64,000 nt of DNA from Burkholderia diffusa (lineage in GTDB: Bacteria; Pseudomonadota; Gammaproteobacteria; Burkholderiales; Burkholderiaceae), in the NCBI RefSeq assembly GCF_902499115.1, contig NZ_CABVPN010000012.1, positions 124,001 to 188,000 on the forward strand. Reading direction: 5' to 3'. Each line of letters starts with the position of its first letter. The stretch's first letter is position 1. The notes beneath the pieces are model-generated. The model worked only from the letters and a program-made list of their open reading frames with translations, had not been told where the DNA came from and searched no databases. Position numbers and translations under genes: made by a program. This document shows positions 1 through 10,600 of this stretch, piece by piece.

Positions 1-1
1 G

Positions 2-829
2 CGCTGCCACGGCGACTCGGTGCGGCTGTCGCAGGTCGTCGCGAACCTGCTGACCAACGCGGCGAAATACACGCTGCCGGGCGGCGACATCACGGTGCGC
101 GCGGCCCGCGGCGCCGACGGCACCGCGCTCGTCGAGGTAAGCGACAACGGCGCCGGCATTCCGCGCGACCGCCTCGACAGCATCTTCGAGCCGTTCTACC
201 GGCTCGACGGCGACGCGAAGCAGGCGCACGGCGGCCTCGGTATCGGCCTCGCGCTCGTGCGCAGTCTCGTCACCCTGCACGGCGGCACGGTGCGCGCGGA
301 CAGCGCCGGACCCGGCTGCGGCAGCACGTTTACGATCTCACTGCCCGAGTACCGGCCGAAAGCCGTGGCAATGGCCGCGCCGCAGCCGCCGCACGGCATC
401 CGCGACATGGCGCCGGGCCGCACCGGCCGGCGCGTGATGCTGGTCGACGACAACGAGGATGCCGCGTCGACACTCGCGCAATGGCTGCGCGAGGCCGGTC
501 ACGAAGTCGCCGTCGTGCACGACCCGGTGACCGCGCTGGCCGCGTACCGCGCTTACCGTCCCGACGTCGCGATCCTCGACATCGGGCTGCCGGTGATGGA
601 CGGCTATGAACTGCTGAGGCGGCTGAAGGCGATCAACGAAGTCACGCCGTGCATCTTTCTCGCGCTGACCGGCTATGGCCGCAACGCGGATCGCGAACGC
701 TGTCTCGCGACCGGGTTTCTGGAGCATTTCGTGAAACCGGTCGACCCGGCCGCACTTCATCTCGCGATGAGCCCGCCCAACCCGAACGGCGATTCGCACG
801 ACGGCGCCGGAGCGGAAGCCGGACGCTGA
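2..829 (+). CDS. Hybrid sensor histidine kinase / response regulator (C-terminal part, 5' end outside window)
   Basis: The reading frame is open from the first complete codon at position 2, so the gene starts outside the window and only the ATPase and receiver parts are visible. An HATPase_c domain comes first, with an N-box (NLLTNAAKYT), a DNGAGI G1 box and an HGGLGIGLAL G2 box. A linker of about 30 residues leads to a CheY-like receiver domain that begins at VMLVDDNED. Its likely phospho-acceptor Asp is in the ILDIGLP motif (codon near 578) and a conserved Lys follows in FVKPVD. This is the usual layout of a hybrid kinase that passes phosphate from a histidine (not visible here) to its own receiver. 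The input signal cannot be judged. Domain identity is certain; the specific pathway is unknown. Confidence 0.9.
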   Translation, partial: RCHGDSVRLSQVVANLLTNAAKYTLPGGDITVRAARGADGTALVEVSDNGAGIPRDRLDSIFEPFYRLDGDAKQAHGGLGIGLALVRSLVTLHGGTVRADSAGPGCGSTFTISLPEYRPKAVAMAAPQPPHGIRDMAPGRTGRRVMLVDDNEDAASTLAQWLREAGHEVAVVHDPVTALAAYRAYRPDVAILDIGLPVMDGYELLRRLKAINEVTPCIFLALTGYGRNADRERCLATGFLEHFVKPVDPAALHLAMSPPNPNGDSHDGAGAEAGR

Positions 830-886
830 ACGGGGCACGGGACACCGGGCACGCAGCCAACCTACGCTCGGAAAGCGTCGTGCGGC

Positions 887-1597
887 TCAGTTCTCCGCGG
901 AATAACGGATCGACGTCAGGCCAGCCAATTCGGCGATCCGGATCAATTGAGGCAGCATCGCATCGGCATTGGTCGGTTCGCGCCACGCTACGAACAGTTC
1001 CTCTTCGCGCGCCGCACGCGCGGCCGTTTCGCGAAAACCGCGCGTGCGGCACGCGAAGCCAGCGTCGCGCAGCCCGGTCGTCAGACGCTCGCGCGCCGGC
1101 GAGCCGAATTCGTACTCGATCGTGATCAGTGCCGTCCTGACGCGCCGCACGCGCTGCTCGACCAGCCGCAGCGGCCACACGACGAGGAGTCCGAGCACGA
1201 GTCCGAGCGCGCCGAGCGACAACTGTCCGCCGCCGATGCACAGACCGACCACGGTCACGAACCACAGCGTCGCGGCTGTCGTCACGCCGGATACGAGGCC
1301 GTCGCGATGCAGGATCGCGCCGCCGCCGATAAAGCCCATCCCGGTCAGGATGCCGAGCGGCAGGCGCATCAGGTCGAGCACCGAGAACGCGCCCTGCGGC
1401 TTGCCGGCCTGCAGCAGCAACGCATTGACCTGAAGCATCGACAGGCACGCGGCAAGGCAGACGAGGATCGTCGTGCGCAGCCCGGCCGTCTTGCCGGATT
1501 CGCTGCGATCGAGACCGATCAGCCCGCCCGCGACCAGCGCGAGGGCGATCCTGACGAGGACCGCATCCCACTGAAGTACGACCGGCATCGGCTCCAT
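887..1597 (-). CDS. MgtC/SapB-family inner-membrane protein
   Basis: A 236-aa protein with four or five hydrophobic segments in the first 145 residues and a soluble C-terminal tail. It carries the MgtC/SapB signature: an early GGLIGLDR-like loop, a central GMGFIGGGAILHR segment and SGVTTAATLWFV. MgtC homologues are linked to growth at low magnesium and, in pathogens, survival in macrophages; the best-known role is inhibition of the F-type ATP synthase. A GGGAGG-type ribosome site lies 6 nt upstream of this ATG, so I prefer it over a longer reading frame. It converges on the kinase gene to its left and is separated by about 400 bp from hipB on the other strand. Family call firm, physiological role inferred. 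Confidence 0.9.
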   Translation of the reverse strand: MEPMPVVLQWDAVLVRIALALVAGGLIGLDRSESGKTAGLRTTILVCLAACLSMLQVNALLLQAGKPQGAFSVLDLMRLPLGILTGMGFIGGGAILHRDGLVSGVTTAATLWFVTVVGLCIGGGQLSLGALGLVLGLLVVWPLRLVEQRVRRVRTALITIEYEFGSPARERLTTGLRDAGFACRTRGFRETAARAAREEELFVAWREPTNADAMLPQLIRIAELAGLTSIRYSAEN

Positions 1598-1813
1598 GCG
1601 CGCCTCCCTCCCAATTCGTCATGTGTGACACGTCGCGGTGCGGCCGCGGGCGGCGCTTGCGGGGCGCAAGGTTCGGGCCCGACCTGTTTGTGGAATGACG
1701 GACGCGCGCCGCGCGGGCCGTCGACGACGACGTTGGCCCACTGACCGTGATCGCCGCCGGCGGATAACCGTCGGCGCCATGCGTCCTCGCCGGCCTGGCC
1801 GGCTCGACACTTT

Positions 1814-1987
1814 TTCGTATTCGATTGGATACGAAGGCGGTTTCAACATACAGCTCTACGAGCTTTTGTTCCCGTTCGGGTACGAAACGATGTTCCGAGT
1901 CCTTTTACTGGACTTTCGTTCCTGTACGGATACGAAATGCTGCTCAGGCCGTCGAGTTGTGCAATACTGTTCCCGATCAGATACGAA
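1814..1987. promoter_or_regulatory. Four phased HipB-type operators upstream of hipB
   Basis: Four copies of a 22-bp dyad with an 8-bp spacer end in ATACGAA (one GTACGAA) at 1829-1835, 1880-1886, 1930-1936 and 1981-1987. The best is TTCGTAT-N8-ATACGAA at 1814-1835; the third is TTCGTTC-N8-ATACGAA at 1915-1936; the other two have degenerate left arms at 1865-1871 and 1966-1972. Start-to-start distances are 51, 50 and 51 bp, close to five helical turns. E. coli HipB binds several TATCC-N8-GGATA operators with the same 8-bp spacer and represses hipBA. The last site is 14 bp from the hipB start codon. Autoregulation by HipB is inferred; the repeat pattern itself is seen. Confidence 0.8.
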
Positions 1988-2001
1988 GTACGGAGAACGT
2001 C

Positions 2002-2286
2002 ATGTCGGAGTCCCAGTCCGTCGACACGATCGGCGCGCTCGCCCACCTCATCCGCGCGGCGCGGCTCCAGCAGGGGTTCACGCGCGACGAACTCGCGAAC
2101 GCGACCGGGCTGTCGCCGAAATTCATCAGCCAGGTGGAAGCCGGCAAGCCGACCGCGCAAATCGGCAAGGTCATGATGCTGCTCGGCGAGCTGGGCGTGC
2201 GCCTGTACGCCGAGTCGTCGGTCGAGATTTCGGAAGCCACCGCGCTGAAGGCCGCGCAACGCCGCAGGAGCAGCCATGGCGGCTAG
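2002..2286 (+). CDS. hipB: HipB-like antitoxin, XRE-family DNA-binding protein
   Basis: A 94-aa protein with an XRE/Cro helix-turn-helix across residues about 10-67 (GFTRDELANATGLSPKFISQVEAGK is the recognition region). As in HipB it should dimerise, bind the operators upstream and hold the HipA kinase inactive. The open frame extends back to 1825, but that start lies inside the operator array; the ATG at 2002 follows a CGGAGAA ribosome site at the right distance and gives a normal HipB length. The last codons overlap the hipA start by 11 nt, the usual sign of coupled translation of an antitoxin-toxin pair. Confidence 0.88.
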   Translation: MSESQSVDTIGALAHLIRAARLQQGFTRDELANATGLSPKFISQVEAGKPTAQIGKVMMLLGELGVRLYAESSVEISEATALKAAQRRRSSHGG

Positions 2287-3580
2287 AACGCTGATCGCCT
2301 CCGCCAACGGCGAGCGCATGGGCACGCTGACCGACGACAAAGGCATCTGGTCGTTCGCGTACGACCCGCAATGGCTCGCGTCCCCGACCGCCTACCCGCT
2401 GTCGCCGGCGTTCGCGCTGCGCGCCGGCACCTTCACCGATACGTCTACCGATCGCCCGGTCCAGTGGTTCTTCGACAACCTGCTGCCGGAGGAAGGCATG
2501 CGCACGTCGCTCGCGCGCGAGGCGAAGGTCGATGCCGCCGACGCGTGGGGCCTGCTCGCGTACTTCGGGCGCGAATCGGCCGGCGCGCTGACGCTGCTGG
2601 CCGACGGCGAACAGGAAGCGCCCGGCAGCCTGCAGCCACTGCCGCTCGACGAGCTCGAACGTCGGATCCAGGCAATGCCCGAGCGCGCGCTGACGGCCAC
2701 CGCACCCAAGCGCATGTCGGCGGCCGGCGCGCAGCAGAAGCTGCTGGTGGTGCTTCGCGGCAACGCATCCGACTACACGCTGTACGAGCCGGTCGGCAGC
2801 GAGCCGTCGATGCACCTGCTCAAGCCGGACATGCGCGCGGCCGGCTACCCGCACTCGGCGATCAACGAATTCTTCTGCATGAAGCTCGCGAAGCGGATGG
2901 GGCTCGACGTGCCCGACGTGCACTTCCTGCGCGCGCCATCCGCGTGCTACGTGATCGACCGGTTCGACCGCGACGTCGCGTCGGCGCCGGCCGGGCGCGT
3001 GCATACGATCGACGCGATGCAGCTGCTCAACTACGACCGCGGCTTCAAGTACCAGCGCGCGAATGCGCAGGAGCTTGCCCGCGCGATCGACCGCACCAGC
3101 ACGCGCGCGCTGGCACGCCTGTCGGTATTCCGCTGGACCGTGTTCAACGTGGTGGTCGGCAATGCCGACGCGCACCTGAAGAACCTGTCGTTCTTCGTCG
3201 ACGCGCGCGGTTACCGGCTTGCGCCGTTCTATGACATCGTCAGCACGGTCGTGTATCACACGCCGACGCACCGGCCCGACCATCGTGGCGATCATTGGCC
3301 GCACTGCGAACTGACGATGCCGCTCGGCACCGCGACGCGATTTGTCGATATCGATGTGGATGCGCTGATCGCGTTCGGACAGGCAATCGGGCTCAGGGAC
3401 AAGGCGGCGGAGAGCGAGCTGAGGCGCTTTCTCGAACCGCTCGATCGCCACGTCGCGCAGACGCTCGATGACGTGCGGGCAATCGCGCGCCCGGACGCCG
3501 GCGAGACGCGGTTGCTGAATTCGATCTCGGCGATGCCGATCGCCGAGATGGGGCGCGCGCTTCGGCGGACGCGCGATTGA
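2276..3580 (+). CDS. hipA: HipA-like serine/threonine kinase toxin
   Basis: A 434-aa type II toxin of the HipA kinase family, which in E. coli phosphorylates glutamyl-tRNA synthetase and induces persistence. The N-terminal couple_hipA region covers about residues 5-110. The phosphorylatable serine loop is intact (RMSAAGAQQK, Ser148, equivalent to E. coli Ser150). The catalytic loop GNADAHLKN has the catalytic Asp at 298 and the metal-binding Asn at 303, and the second metal-binding motif is FYDIV (Asp320). All key residues are present, so the kinase should be active. It is the downstream partner of hipB in a two-gene operon and sits immediately outside the left terminal repeat of the Tn3-like segment. 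The target tRNA synthetase is unknown. Confidence 0.92.
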   Translation: MAARTLIASANGERMGTLTDDKGIWSFAYDPQWLASPTAYPLSPAFALRAGTFTDTSTDRPVQWFFDNLLPEEGMRTSLAREAKVDAADAWGLLAYFGRESAGALTLLADGEQEAPGSLQPLPLDELERRIQAMPERALTATAPKRMSAAGAQQKLLVVLRGNASDYTLYEPVGSEPSMHLLKPDMRAAGYPHSAINEFFCMKLAKRMGLDVPDVHFLRAPSACYVIDRFDRDVASAPAGRVHTIDAMQLLNYDRGFKYQRANAQELARAIDRTSTRALARLSVFRWTVFNVVVGNADAHLKNLSFFVDARGYRLAPFYDIVSTVVYHTPTHRPDHRGDHWPHCELTMPLGTATRFVDIDVDALIAFGQAIGLRDKAAESELRRFLEPLDRHVAQTLDDVRAIARPDAGETRLLNSISAMPIAEMGRALRRTRD

Positions 3581-3698
3581 GCAGGGACGCGCAGGCGGCG
3601 TCCGCCCTGCATCCTGCTCCGATCTCGTCCGGGACTTCGACGCGCGCGCGTCACGCACCTCGCTACCGCAGCGCCGCCCCTTCCGACCGAACATGCCG

Positions 3699-3735
3699 GA
3701 GGGTCGGCCGGGATTCGCGAAATTTTCGCCAAAAA
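3699..3735 (+). repeat. Left terminal inverted repeat (Tn3 type)
   Basis: 37 bp beginning GAGGGTCGGCCGGG and ending TTTTCGCCAAAAA. Its reverse complement recurs at 21070-21106 with one C/T difference. It is followed within a few bases by the transposase stop codon. Confidence 0.8.
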
Positions 3736-3739
3736 GTAC

Positions 3740-4344
3740 TTAAGCGGCTGATTTAAACGAAAAATATATTGACGGGTCGAGCGGCGGAGCTTTGCGATGA
3801 AGGTCCAGCAGATATGACCCGAGCCGATTGATGTGGTCGCGGCGATACGGCGACAGCGCCTGCAGTACGTCGGCGTCGACGGGATGCCCCTTCTCCTGCA
3901 GCGCTTTCAGCGTCCTCGACATCCATTGCACGTTGTAGAGGATCACCATGTTCGCGACAAGCTGGTTGTATTTGATGACCTTGCGCCGCTCGTGCCGGAG
4001 ATTTTCCGCAATGACTTCGCCGCCGAACATCAGCCATTTCGAGAAGTCGTTGAACTGCTCGCTCTTGTTGGTCGCCGCGTGAATCGTTTGGCGCATCTCC
4101 GGGTCGTTGATGTAGCGCAGCAGGAACATCGTCCGGATCACGCGACCGAGCTCGCGAAACGCGAAGTACAGCTTGTTCTTCACACTCCCAGAGCCAAGCC
4201 GTCGCAGGATCGTCGAGGGCATCATTCGGCCGGCCTTGATTGAGATCGCGACGCGGAGCATGTCCGGGAAATGCCGCTCGATCAAGGACCAATCGATGCT
4301 TGCGCGAAACAGTGACTCGATGTGTTTGTAGCGTCGGCGGCGAT
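3740..4344 (-). pseudogene. Tn3-family transposase, C-terminal remnant
   Basis: The C-terminal 200 or so residues of a Tn3-family DDE transposase (full length is near 970-1000 aa). Recognisable blocks are RYKHIESLFR, DWSLIERHFPDML, KLYFAFRELGRV, FLLRYINDPE, the invariant region around NDFSKWLMFGGE with its catalytic Glu, KYNQLVANMVILYN and the C-terminal LSPYRRDHINRLG. The frame opens just after a stop at about 4344 and continues past the TTG at 4285 that would otherwise look like a start, so the N-terminal four-fifths including the first two catalytic Asp residues are missing. It ends at the inner edge of the left terminal repeat, as tnpA does in Tn3 elements. It cannot be active. Confidence 0.88.
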
Positions 4345-4476
4345 CGGGCTAGTAGCGCGGCGGCGTTGCTGCTGAATGACGCCGAAGGCGACGCCGGAGA
4401 CATCGGGTTGCCGCGTATGGGATGATGCCGGCCTCTCAGGTTCTGGCCGGGTTCCCCGACCTACTGGAACATTTTC
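4345..4476. other. Non-coding junction between transposase remnant and CDI locus
   Basis: I see no gene here. The bases join the broken transposase to the CDI promoter region; short open frames on both strands have no RBS and no family resemblance. A terminator follows directly. Confidence 0.4.
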
Positions 4477-4505
4477 AAGCCGACGCGTTTGCGTCGGCTT
4501 TTTTT
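4477..4505 (+). terminator. Rho-independent terminator upstream of bcpA
   Basis: A perfect 10-bp stem (AAGCCGACGC / GCGTCGGCTT) closes a GTTT loop and is followed by a T-run, giving a textbook intrinsic terminator reading rightward. It lies about 100 bp before the bcpA promoter. The gene it once ended is not recognisable; it now insulates bcpA from upstream readthrough. Confidence 0.85.
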
Positions 4506-4601
4506 CGTTCGGCTTTCCGCTGCACGCCAGCAACGTGCCTCGTCAATCGGACGCGTCTGAAAACCGGAATTTGTCTTTTTCCGTCAACGGCTTGGAAATT
4601 G

Positions 4602-4630
4602 TTGACAGTCGTCTTTCGGGGATTTAGTAA
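4602..4630 (+). promoter_or_regulatory. Candidate sigma-70 promoter of bcpA
   Basis: A consensus TTGACA at 4602-4607 is followed after 17 bp by TAGTAA at 4625-4630, a weak -10 (three of six). It lies 49 bp upstream of the bcpA start, in a locally AT-rich stretch. Prediction from sequence only. Confidence 0.5.
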
Positions 4631-4678
4631 GCTCGCGCAAAATAATCCAACGAATAGGCGCGGGCCGCGTCGGCAAGA

Positions 4679-7600
4679 ATGAACAAAAATACGCATCGCC
4701 TGGTGTATTCCAGGCTTCGGGGTATGGTGGTGGCCGTTGCGGAGACGGCGACGGCTGAGGGCAAATCGGCAACCGGTGAGGCGCGCGCACGGCGGCGCTC
4801 ATCGATGTCGGGCACACGCGCCGTAGTCGCGGGCGTTGCCGCGTTCGGCATGCTGCCTGCCCTGTCCGATGCGCAGATCGTTCCGACGCCGGGCACCAGC
4901 ACGCATGTGATCCAGACGCCGAACGGCTTGCCTCAGGTCAACGTGGCGCGTCCCTCGAGTGCAGGCGTATCGGTCAACACCTACAACCAGTTCGACGTAC
5001 AGCGCGCTGGCGCAATCCTGAACAACTCGGCCACGATGGTCCAGACCCAGCAGGCGGGCTGGATCAACGGCAATCCGAATTACGGCGCCGGGCAGGCCGC
5101 ACGGATCATCGTCAACCAGGTCAACAGTCCGAACCCCTCTCAAGTTCGCGGCGCTTTGGAGATCGCAGGCGCTCGCGCGGAGCTCATCCTGGCGAATCCG
5201 TCCGGGATCTTCGTGGACGGCGGAACCTTCCTGAATACCAGCCGCGCGACCTTGACGACCGGCGTGCCGTACTACGGCGCCGATGGTTCGCTCGCCGGAT
5301 ACAACGTCAACCGCGGGCTCGTGACCGTCTCGGGCGCCGGCTTGAACGCAACCGGTACCGATCAGGTGGACCTTATCGCCCGCGCTGTACAGGTCAATTC
5401 CGCCATCTATGCGAAGAACCTGAACGTGATCGCAGGCGCGTCCCAGGTCAATCGCGACACGCTTGCCGCGACACCGATCGCCGGCGACGGCTCCGCTCCG
5501 GCGGTCGCGATCGACGTGAGCCAGTTGGGCGGCATGTATAGCAATAGAATCGTCCTCGCCTCGAACGAGAACGGCGTGGGAGTGGCCAACGCCGGTACCA
5601 TCGCCGCACAGGCCGGTGACCTGACGCTGCAGTCGAACGGCCGGCTCTTGCTGACGGGCAAGACCACGGCGAGCGGCAACCTCGCACTGTCGGCTGCCGG
5701 TGGCATCCAGAACAGCGGCACGACATACGCGCAACAGTCGGCGTCGGTGAATACCGCCGCCGATCTGACGAACACCGGGACACTCGCCGCGCAACAGAAT
5801 ACGACCGTGAACGCGGGCAGCGTCAACTCGACGGGCACGCTCGGCGCGGGCGTGAACAACGACGGCTCCGTCGGACGCGGCGGCGATCTGAACGTGACGG
5901 CGTCGGGCCAGCTGAGCGCGACCGGCCAGAACGTCGCGGGCGGCAATGCGTCGCTGACCGGCGGCAACGTGAATCTCTCCGGTAGCCAGACCGCGGCGAA
6001 CGGCAATCTGTCGCTGAGCGCGACAGCCGGCGATGTGAATCTCGCAAACGCGACGACGAGCGCCCAAGGGGCTGTCTCGGCGAACGCGTCGGGCACGGTG
6101 ATCAACGATCACGGCAGCCTGTCGAGCGGCGGCAGCACCATGCTTTCCGGCGGCAGCCTCTCGAACCAGGGCGGCAAGGTCTCGTCGCAAGGCCCGCTGT
6201 CGGTCAACGTGGCCGGCCAGGTTGCCAACCAGTCCGGCGAACTGGTCTCCGAAAGCACGGCGGACGTGCGCGGTGGCGCCATCGCGAACAATCAAGGCAC
6301 GATCCAGAGCGCCGGGCACGCGTCGGTCGACGGGATCACGATCGACAACACGGCGGGCCGGATCACTTCGCTGAACGGTGACGGGCTGACGCTGAGCGCA
6401 ACCGGTCAACTGACGAACGCGGCGGGTACGACGGCAAACGGTGCGCAAGGCGGCGTCATCGGCGGCAACGGTGACGTGTCGGTCCAGGGCGCAAACGTTG
6501 TCAACCGCGGCGCGATCACGTCCAATACGAATCTGCGTGTTGCGGGCGAGTCGGTCGACAACGGTAGCGGCACGCTGCAGGCCGCCCAGGCCGTCGTGGT
6601 CGATGCCGACGCGCACCTGGCGAACAGCGGTGGTTCGATTGTCGGCCAGACGGCGACGCTCAGCGGCACGACGCTCGACAACAGCGCCGGCACCGTGCAG
6701 GCTGCTCAGGTCTCGTTGAACGCAACCGATGTCGTGAACCACGGCGGCACCATCACGCAGACCGGCGCCGGCGCAATGGCCGTCAACGTGTCGGGCACGT
6801 TCGACAATTCCAGCCGCGGCACGCTGCAGACCAATAGCACCGACCTGACGCTCGCGCCAGCAGTGCTGAAGAACGACGGCGGCACCATCACCCATGCCGG
6901 CACCGGCGCGCTGACGCTCGGTAGCCAATCCGGCTCGCTATCAAACGTCGGCGGCTCGATCGCGAGTAACGGCCGAGTCGTCGCGCAAACCGGCACGCTG
7001 AACAACGCGTCGGGCTCGATCAGCGCGCAGAACGGATTGGCGGCAACCGTCGCCGGCACGCTGAACAATGCAGGCGGCAAGCTGTTGTCGAACACGGACG
7101 TGAGCGTCACCAGCGGTACGCTGGCGAATGACAGCGGTCAGATCGGCGCCAGCACGAACGCGACGATCCACACGGGTTCGATGACGAACCAGAGTGGCTC
7201 GATCGTCGCGCCGAACCTGTCGGTCACGGCCGATTCGACGCTCGACAACAGCAGCGGCAAACTCGAAGCGAACCAGCTCACGCTGACAGCCGCGACCCTC
7301 GCGAACCGCGGCGGCACCATCACGCAGTACGGTTCGTCGGCGATGGGCATGAACGTCATCGGCACGCTCGACAACTCGGCCGCCGGCGTAATCCAGACCA
7401 ACAGTACGGACCTGACGCTCACGCCGGCCGAGCTGAACAACGCGGGCGGCACCATTACGCATGCCGGCGCGGGCACGCTGACAATCGCACCGGGCAACGG
7501 AGCCAGCGCGCTGAACAACGCGTCGGGCACCATCGTGACGAAGGGGCAAGCCGTCGTCAACGCCAGCAGCTGGAACAATGCGAGCGGCATCCTGGCGGCG

Positions 7601-10600
7601 CAACGCGGCATCAACGCCACGATTTCGGGCGACGTGAACAACGCGCAGGGACTGCTGCGGTCGGATACCTCGTTCTCGCTGACGAGCGGCGGCGCTCTGT
7701 CGAACCGCAGCGGCCACATTCAGGCCGGGCAATCGACCGCGGGCGATGCCAGTACGCTCAACATTCAATCGGCCTCGATCAACAATGCGGACGGCGCCAT
7801 TGTCGACCTCGGCGCCGGCAAGATGACCGTACAGGGCGGCAGCCAGATCACGAACAGCCACGCCGGCGGCGTATCGGGCATGGGCGCCATCACCGGCAAC
7901 GGCGACGTGACGGTCAGCGCGGCGTCGATCAGCAACACGCAGGGCGGCCAGCTCAGCGGCGCTGCGCTGCATGTCCAGGGCAATACCCTCGACAACAGCG
8001 GCGGCACCATTGGCAATGTCGCGAACTCGAGCGGCAATGTCGACGTGACGACGAGCGGCGCGATCACCAACGCGAGCGGGCAAATCAGCTCGACGCACGA
8101 CCTGACGGTGACGGCGGCGACGCTGCAAGGCGGTGGCACCTACAGCGCCGCGCATGACGCGAACGTGAACCTGCAGGGCGATTACACGGCGGCGGCCGAC
8201 ACGCAGTTCAACGTCGGGCACGATCTCACCTTCACGCTGCCCGGCACCTTCACGAACAATGCGAACCTGCAGTCTGTCAACGACCTGAGTGTCAATGCGG
8301 GCAATATCGTGAACGTCGGTGCCTTGACGGCTGGCGGCCTGCTGCACACGCAATCGGCCAACCTGACCAATACGGGTGCACTCGTGGGTGCCAGCGCGTC
8401 ACTCAACGCAACGGGTACGATCTCGAACCTCGGACCGACCGCGCTGATTGGCGCATCGGACAGCAACGGCACGCTCGAGCTCCTCGCGCACGACATCGAG
8501 AACCGCGACGACACGAGCGCGGCCGATACGATGGCCACGACCGCCATCTTCGGCATGGGCAAGGTCGTGCTGGCGGGCGGCAAGGACTCGAGCGGTAACT
8601 ACAGGAACGCGGCGCTGGTGAACAACGCGTCGGCGCTGATCCAGTCGGGCGGTAACATGGAGCTGCACGCCGACAAGATCACGAACACACGCCGCGTGAT
8701 GACGACCTCGACCAGTTCGATCGATCCATCGCTGCTCGGGCAGTTCGGGATTCCGATCAGCGGCCGCACGGGCCAGATCGGCGTGAAGGATCCGGACAGC
8801 ATCGGCGGCGTCTACACCGAGCCGCCCCACGGCGGTCAGTGGAACAGCACGTATCAGTTCACGACCTACTACGCGGACAGCGCGACGGCGACGACCGTGA
8901 CAGGCATCAGTGCGGCCGGCCAGATCGTGTCGGGCGGGAACATCGACGCGTCGTCGGTCGGCACGCTGCAGAATTACTGGAGCAATATCGCGGCAGTCGG
9001 CGACATCAAGATTCCGTCGCACTACGACGCGGACGGTTGGGTGGCGTCCGGGCAAAAACTGCCGGGCGTGACAGTCTCCTACTCGGGGCAGTATCACTAC
9101 AACAACTACGACAATTCCGAGCACGACTGGCAACTGCCGTTCGGCAACGCGCCGTTCGTCGGCAGTCGCCCGGGCGGCTATACGCAGGCGGCACCGGCGT
9201 CGATCAAGGATTACAAGCTGCCGGGCTACGACTCGACGTTGAGTTCGAACGGCACGATTTCGGGAACGGGCGTCAGTGTCAACAACACGGCGGGTAATGC
9301 ATCGATTCCGTCACTCGGTCTGCTGCCCGGGCAGTCGGTGCCCGGCCTGACGCCTGGCAACCTGAGCGGTAGCGCGAGCGGTGCGAAATCGGGGGCGTCG
9401 GCAGTGCATGGCGGTCCGTCGGCGCCGGTCGACCCGATCATCGCCAGCGCGACGGCGCTGAACGTCCTGAACAACCTCACCATTCCGCAGGGCGGCCTGT
9501 TCAAGCCGACGACTGCGCCGAATGCGAGCTACGTGATCGAGACGAACCCGGCGTTCACGAACCAGAAGAATTTCATCTCGAGCGACTACTTCTTCGGTCA
9601 GCTCGGCGTCGACCTCACGCACATCCCGAAACGCCTCGGCGACGGTTTCTACGAGCAGCAGCTTGTGCGCAACGAAGTGACCGCGCTGACCGGCAAGGCG
9701 GTGCTTGGGCCGTACGCAGACCTGCAGACCATGTATCAGTCGCTGATGGCGGCCGGCGCGGATCTGTCGAAGTCGCTTGATCTGCCGATCGGCGCGAGCC
9801 TGTCGGCGGAACAGCTGTCGAAGCTGACCAGCAACGTGATCATGATGGAGACGCGCGTGGTCGACGGCAAGTCGGTGCTGGTGCCCGTCGTGTATCTCGC
9901 GAAGGCCAGCCAGCAGAACATCGACGGACCGTTGATTAGCGCGACGAACATCGATTTCCAGAACGCACAGTCATTCACGAACAGCGGCACGATCAAGGCG
10001 GACAAAACGCTGGCAATTCAGGGCAAGCAGATCGACAACGCATTCGGCGCGCTGCAAAGCGGCGGGCTGATGTCGCTGAAGACCGAGAACAACATCGACC
10101 TGACGTCGGCCAATGTGAAGGCCGGCAGCCTGCAGCTGGATGCCGGGAAAGACCTGATTCTCGATACGGCGACGAAGACGAACACGCGGGTGAGCCGCGA
10201 CGGCGCGACGAGCGTGGTGACCACGCTCGGGCCGACCGCCAAACTCGACGTCGCAGGCGACGCGTCGATCGTGACCGGCGGCAACTTCCAGCAGAACGCG
10301 GGCAGCCTGTCGGTTGGTGGCAATCTCGGCATGAATGTTGGCGGCAACTGGGATCTCGGCGCGGTGCAGACCGGCGAGCACAAGATCGTGCAGCGCGCGA
10401 ACGGCGTGTCGAATACCGACATCAACAAAGTGACCGGCAGCTCGGTGCAGGTTGGCGGCGCTTCACTGATCGGCGTTGGCGGCGATCTTACCGCCAAGGG
10501 CGCACAGATCGACCTCGGCCAGGGTGGCACGATCGCGGCGCAGGGCAACGTGACGCTCGGCGCCGCAACCGCGACCTCGACTGTGAACAGCAACAGTTCG

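Noticed and set aside
642..1631. 329-aa minus-strand frame overlapping the MgtC gene
   Set aside because: Arg-rich composition without domains and a poor start; the MgtC frame within it has a strong ribosome site and a family match.
4345..4476. tRNA-like or small RNA gene before the terminator at 4477
   Set aside because: I could not form a cloverleaf or any convincing stem set; only the terminator hairpin is sound.
4799..6928. 709-aa minus-strand open frame opposite bcpA
   Set aside because: It mirrors a GC-rich repeat gene, is Arg/Val/Ala-rich with no domain, and bcpA on the other strand is beyond doubt.
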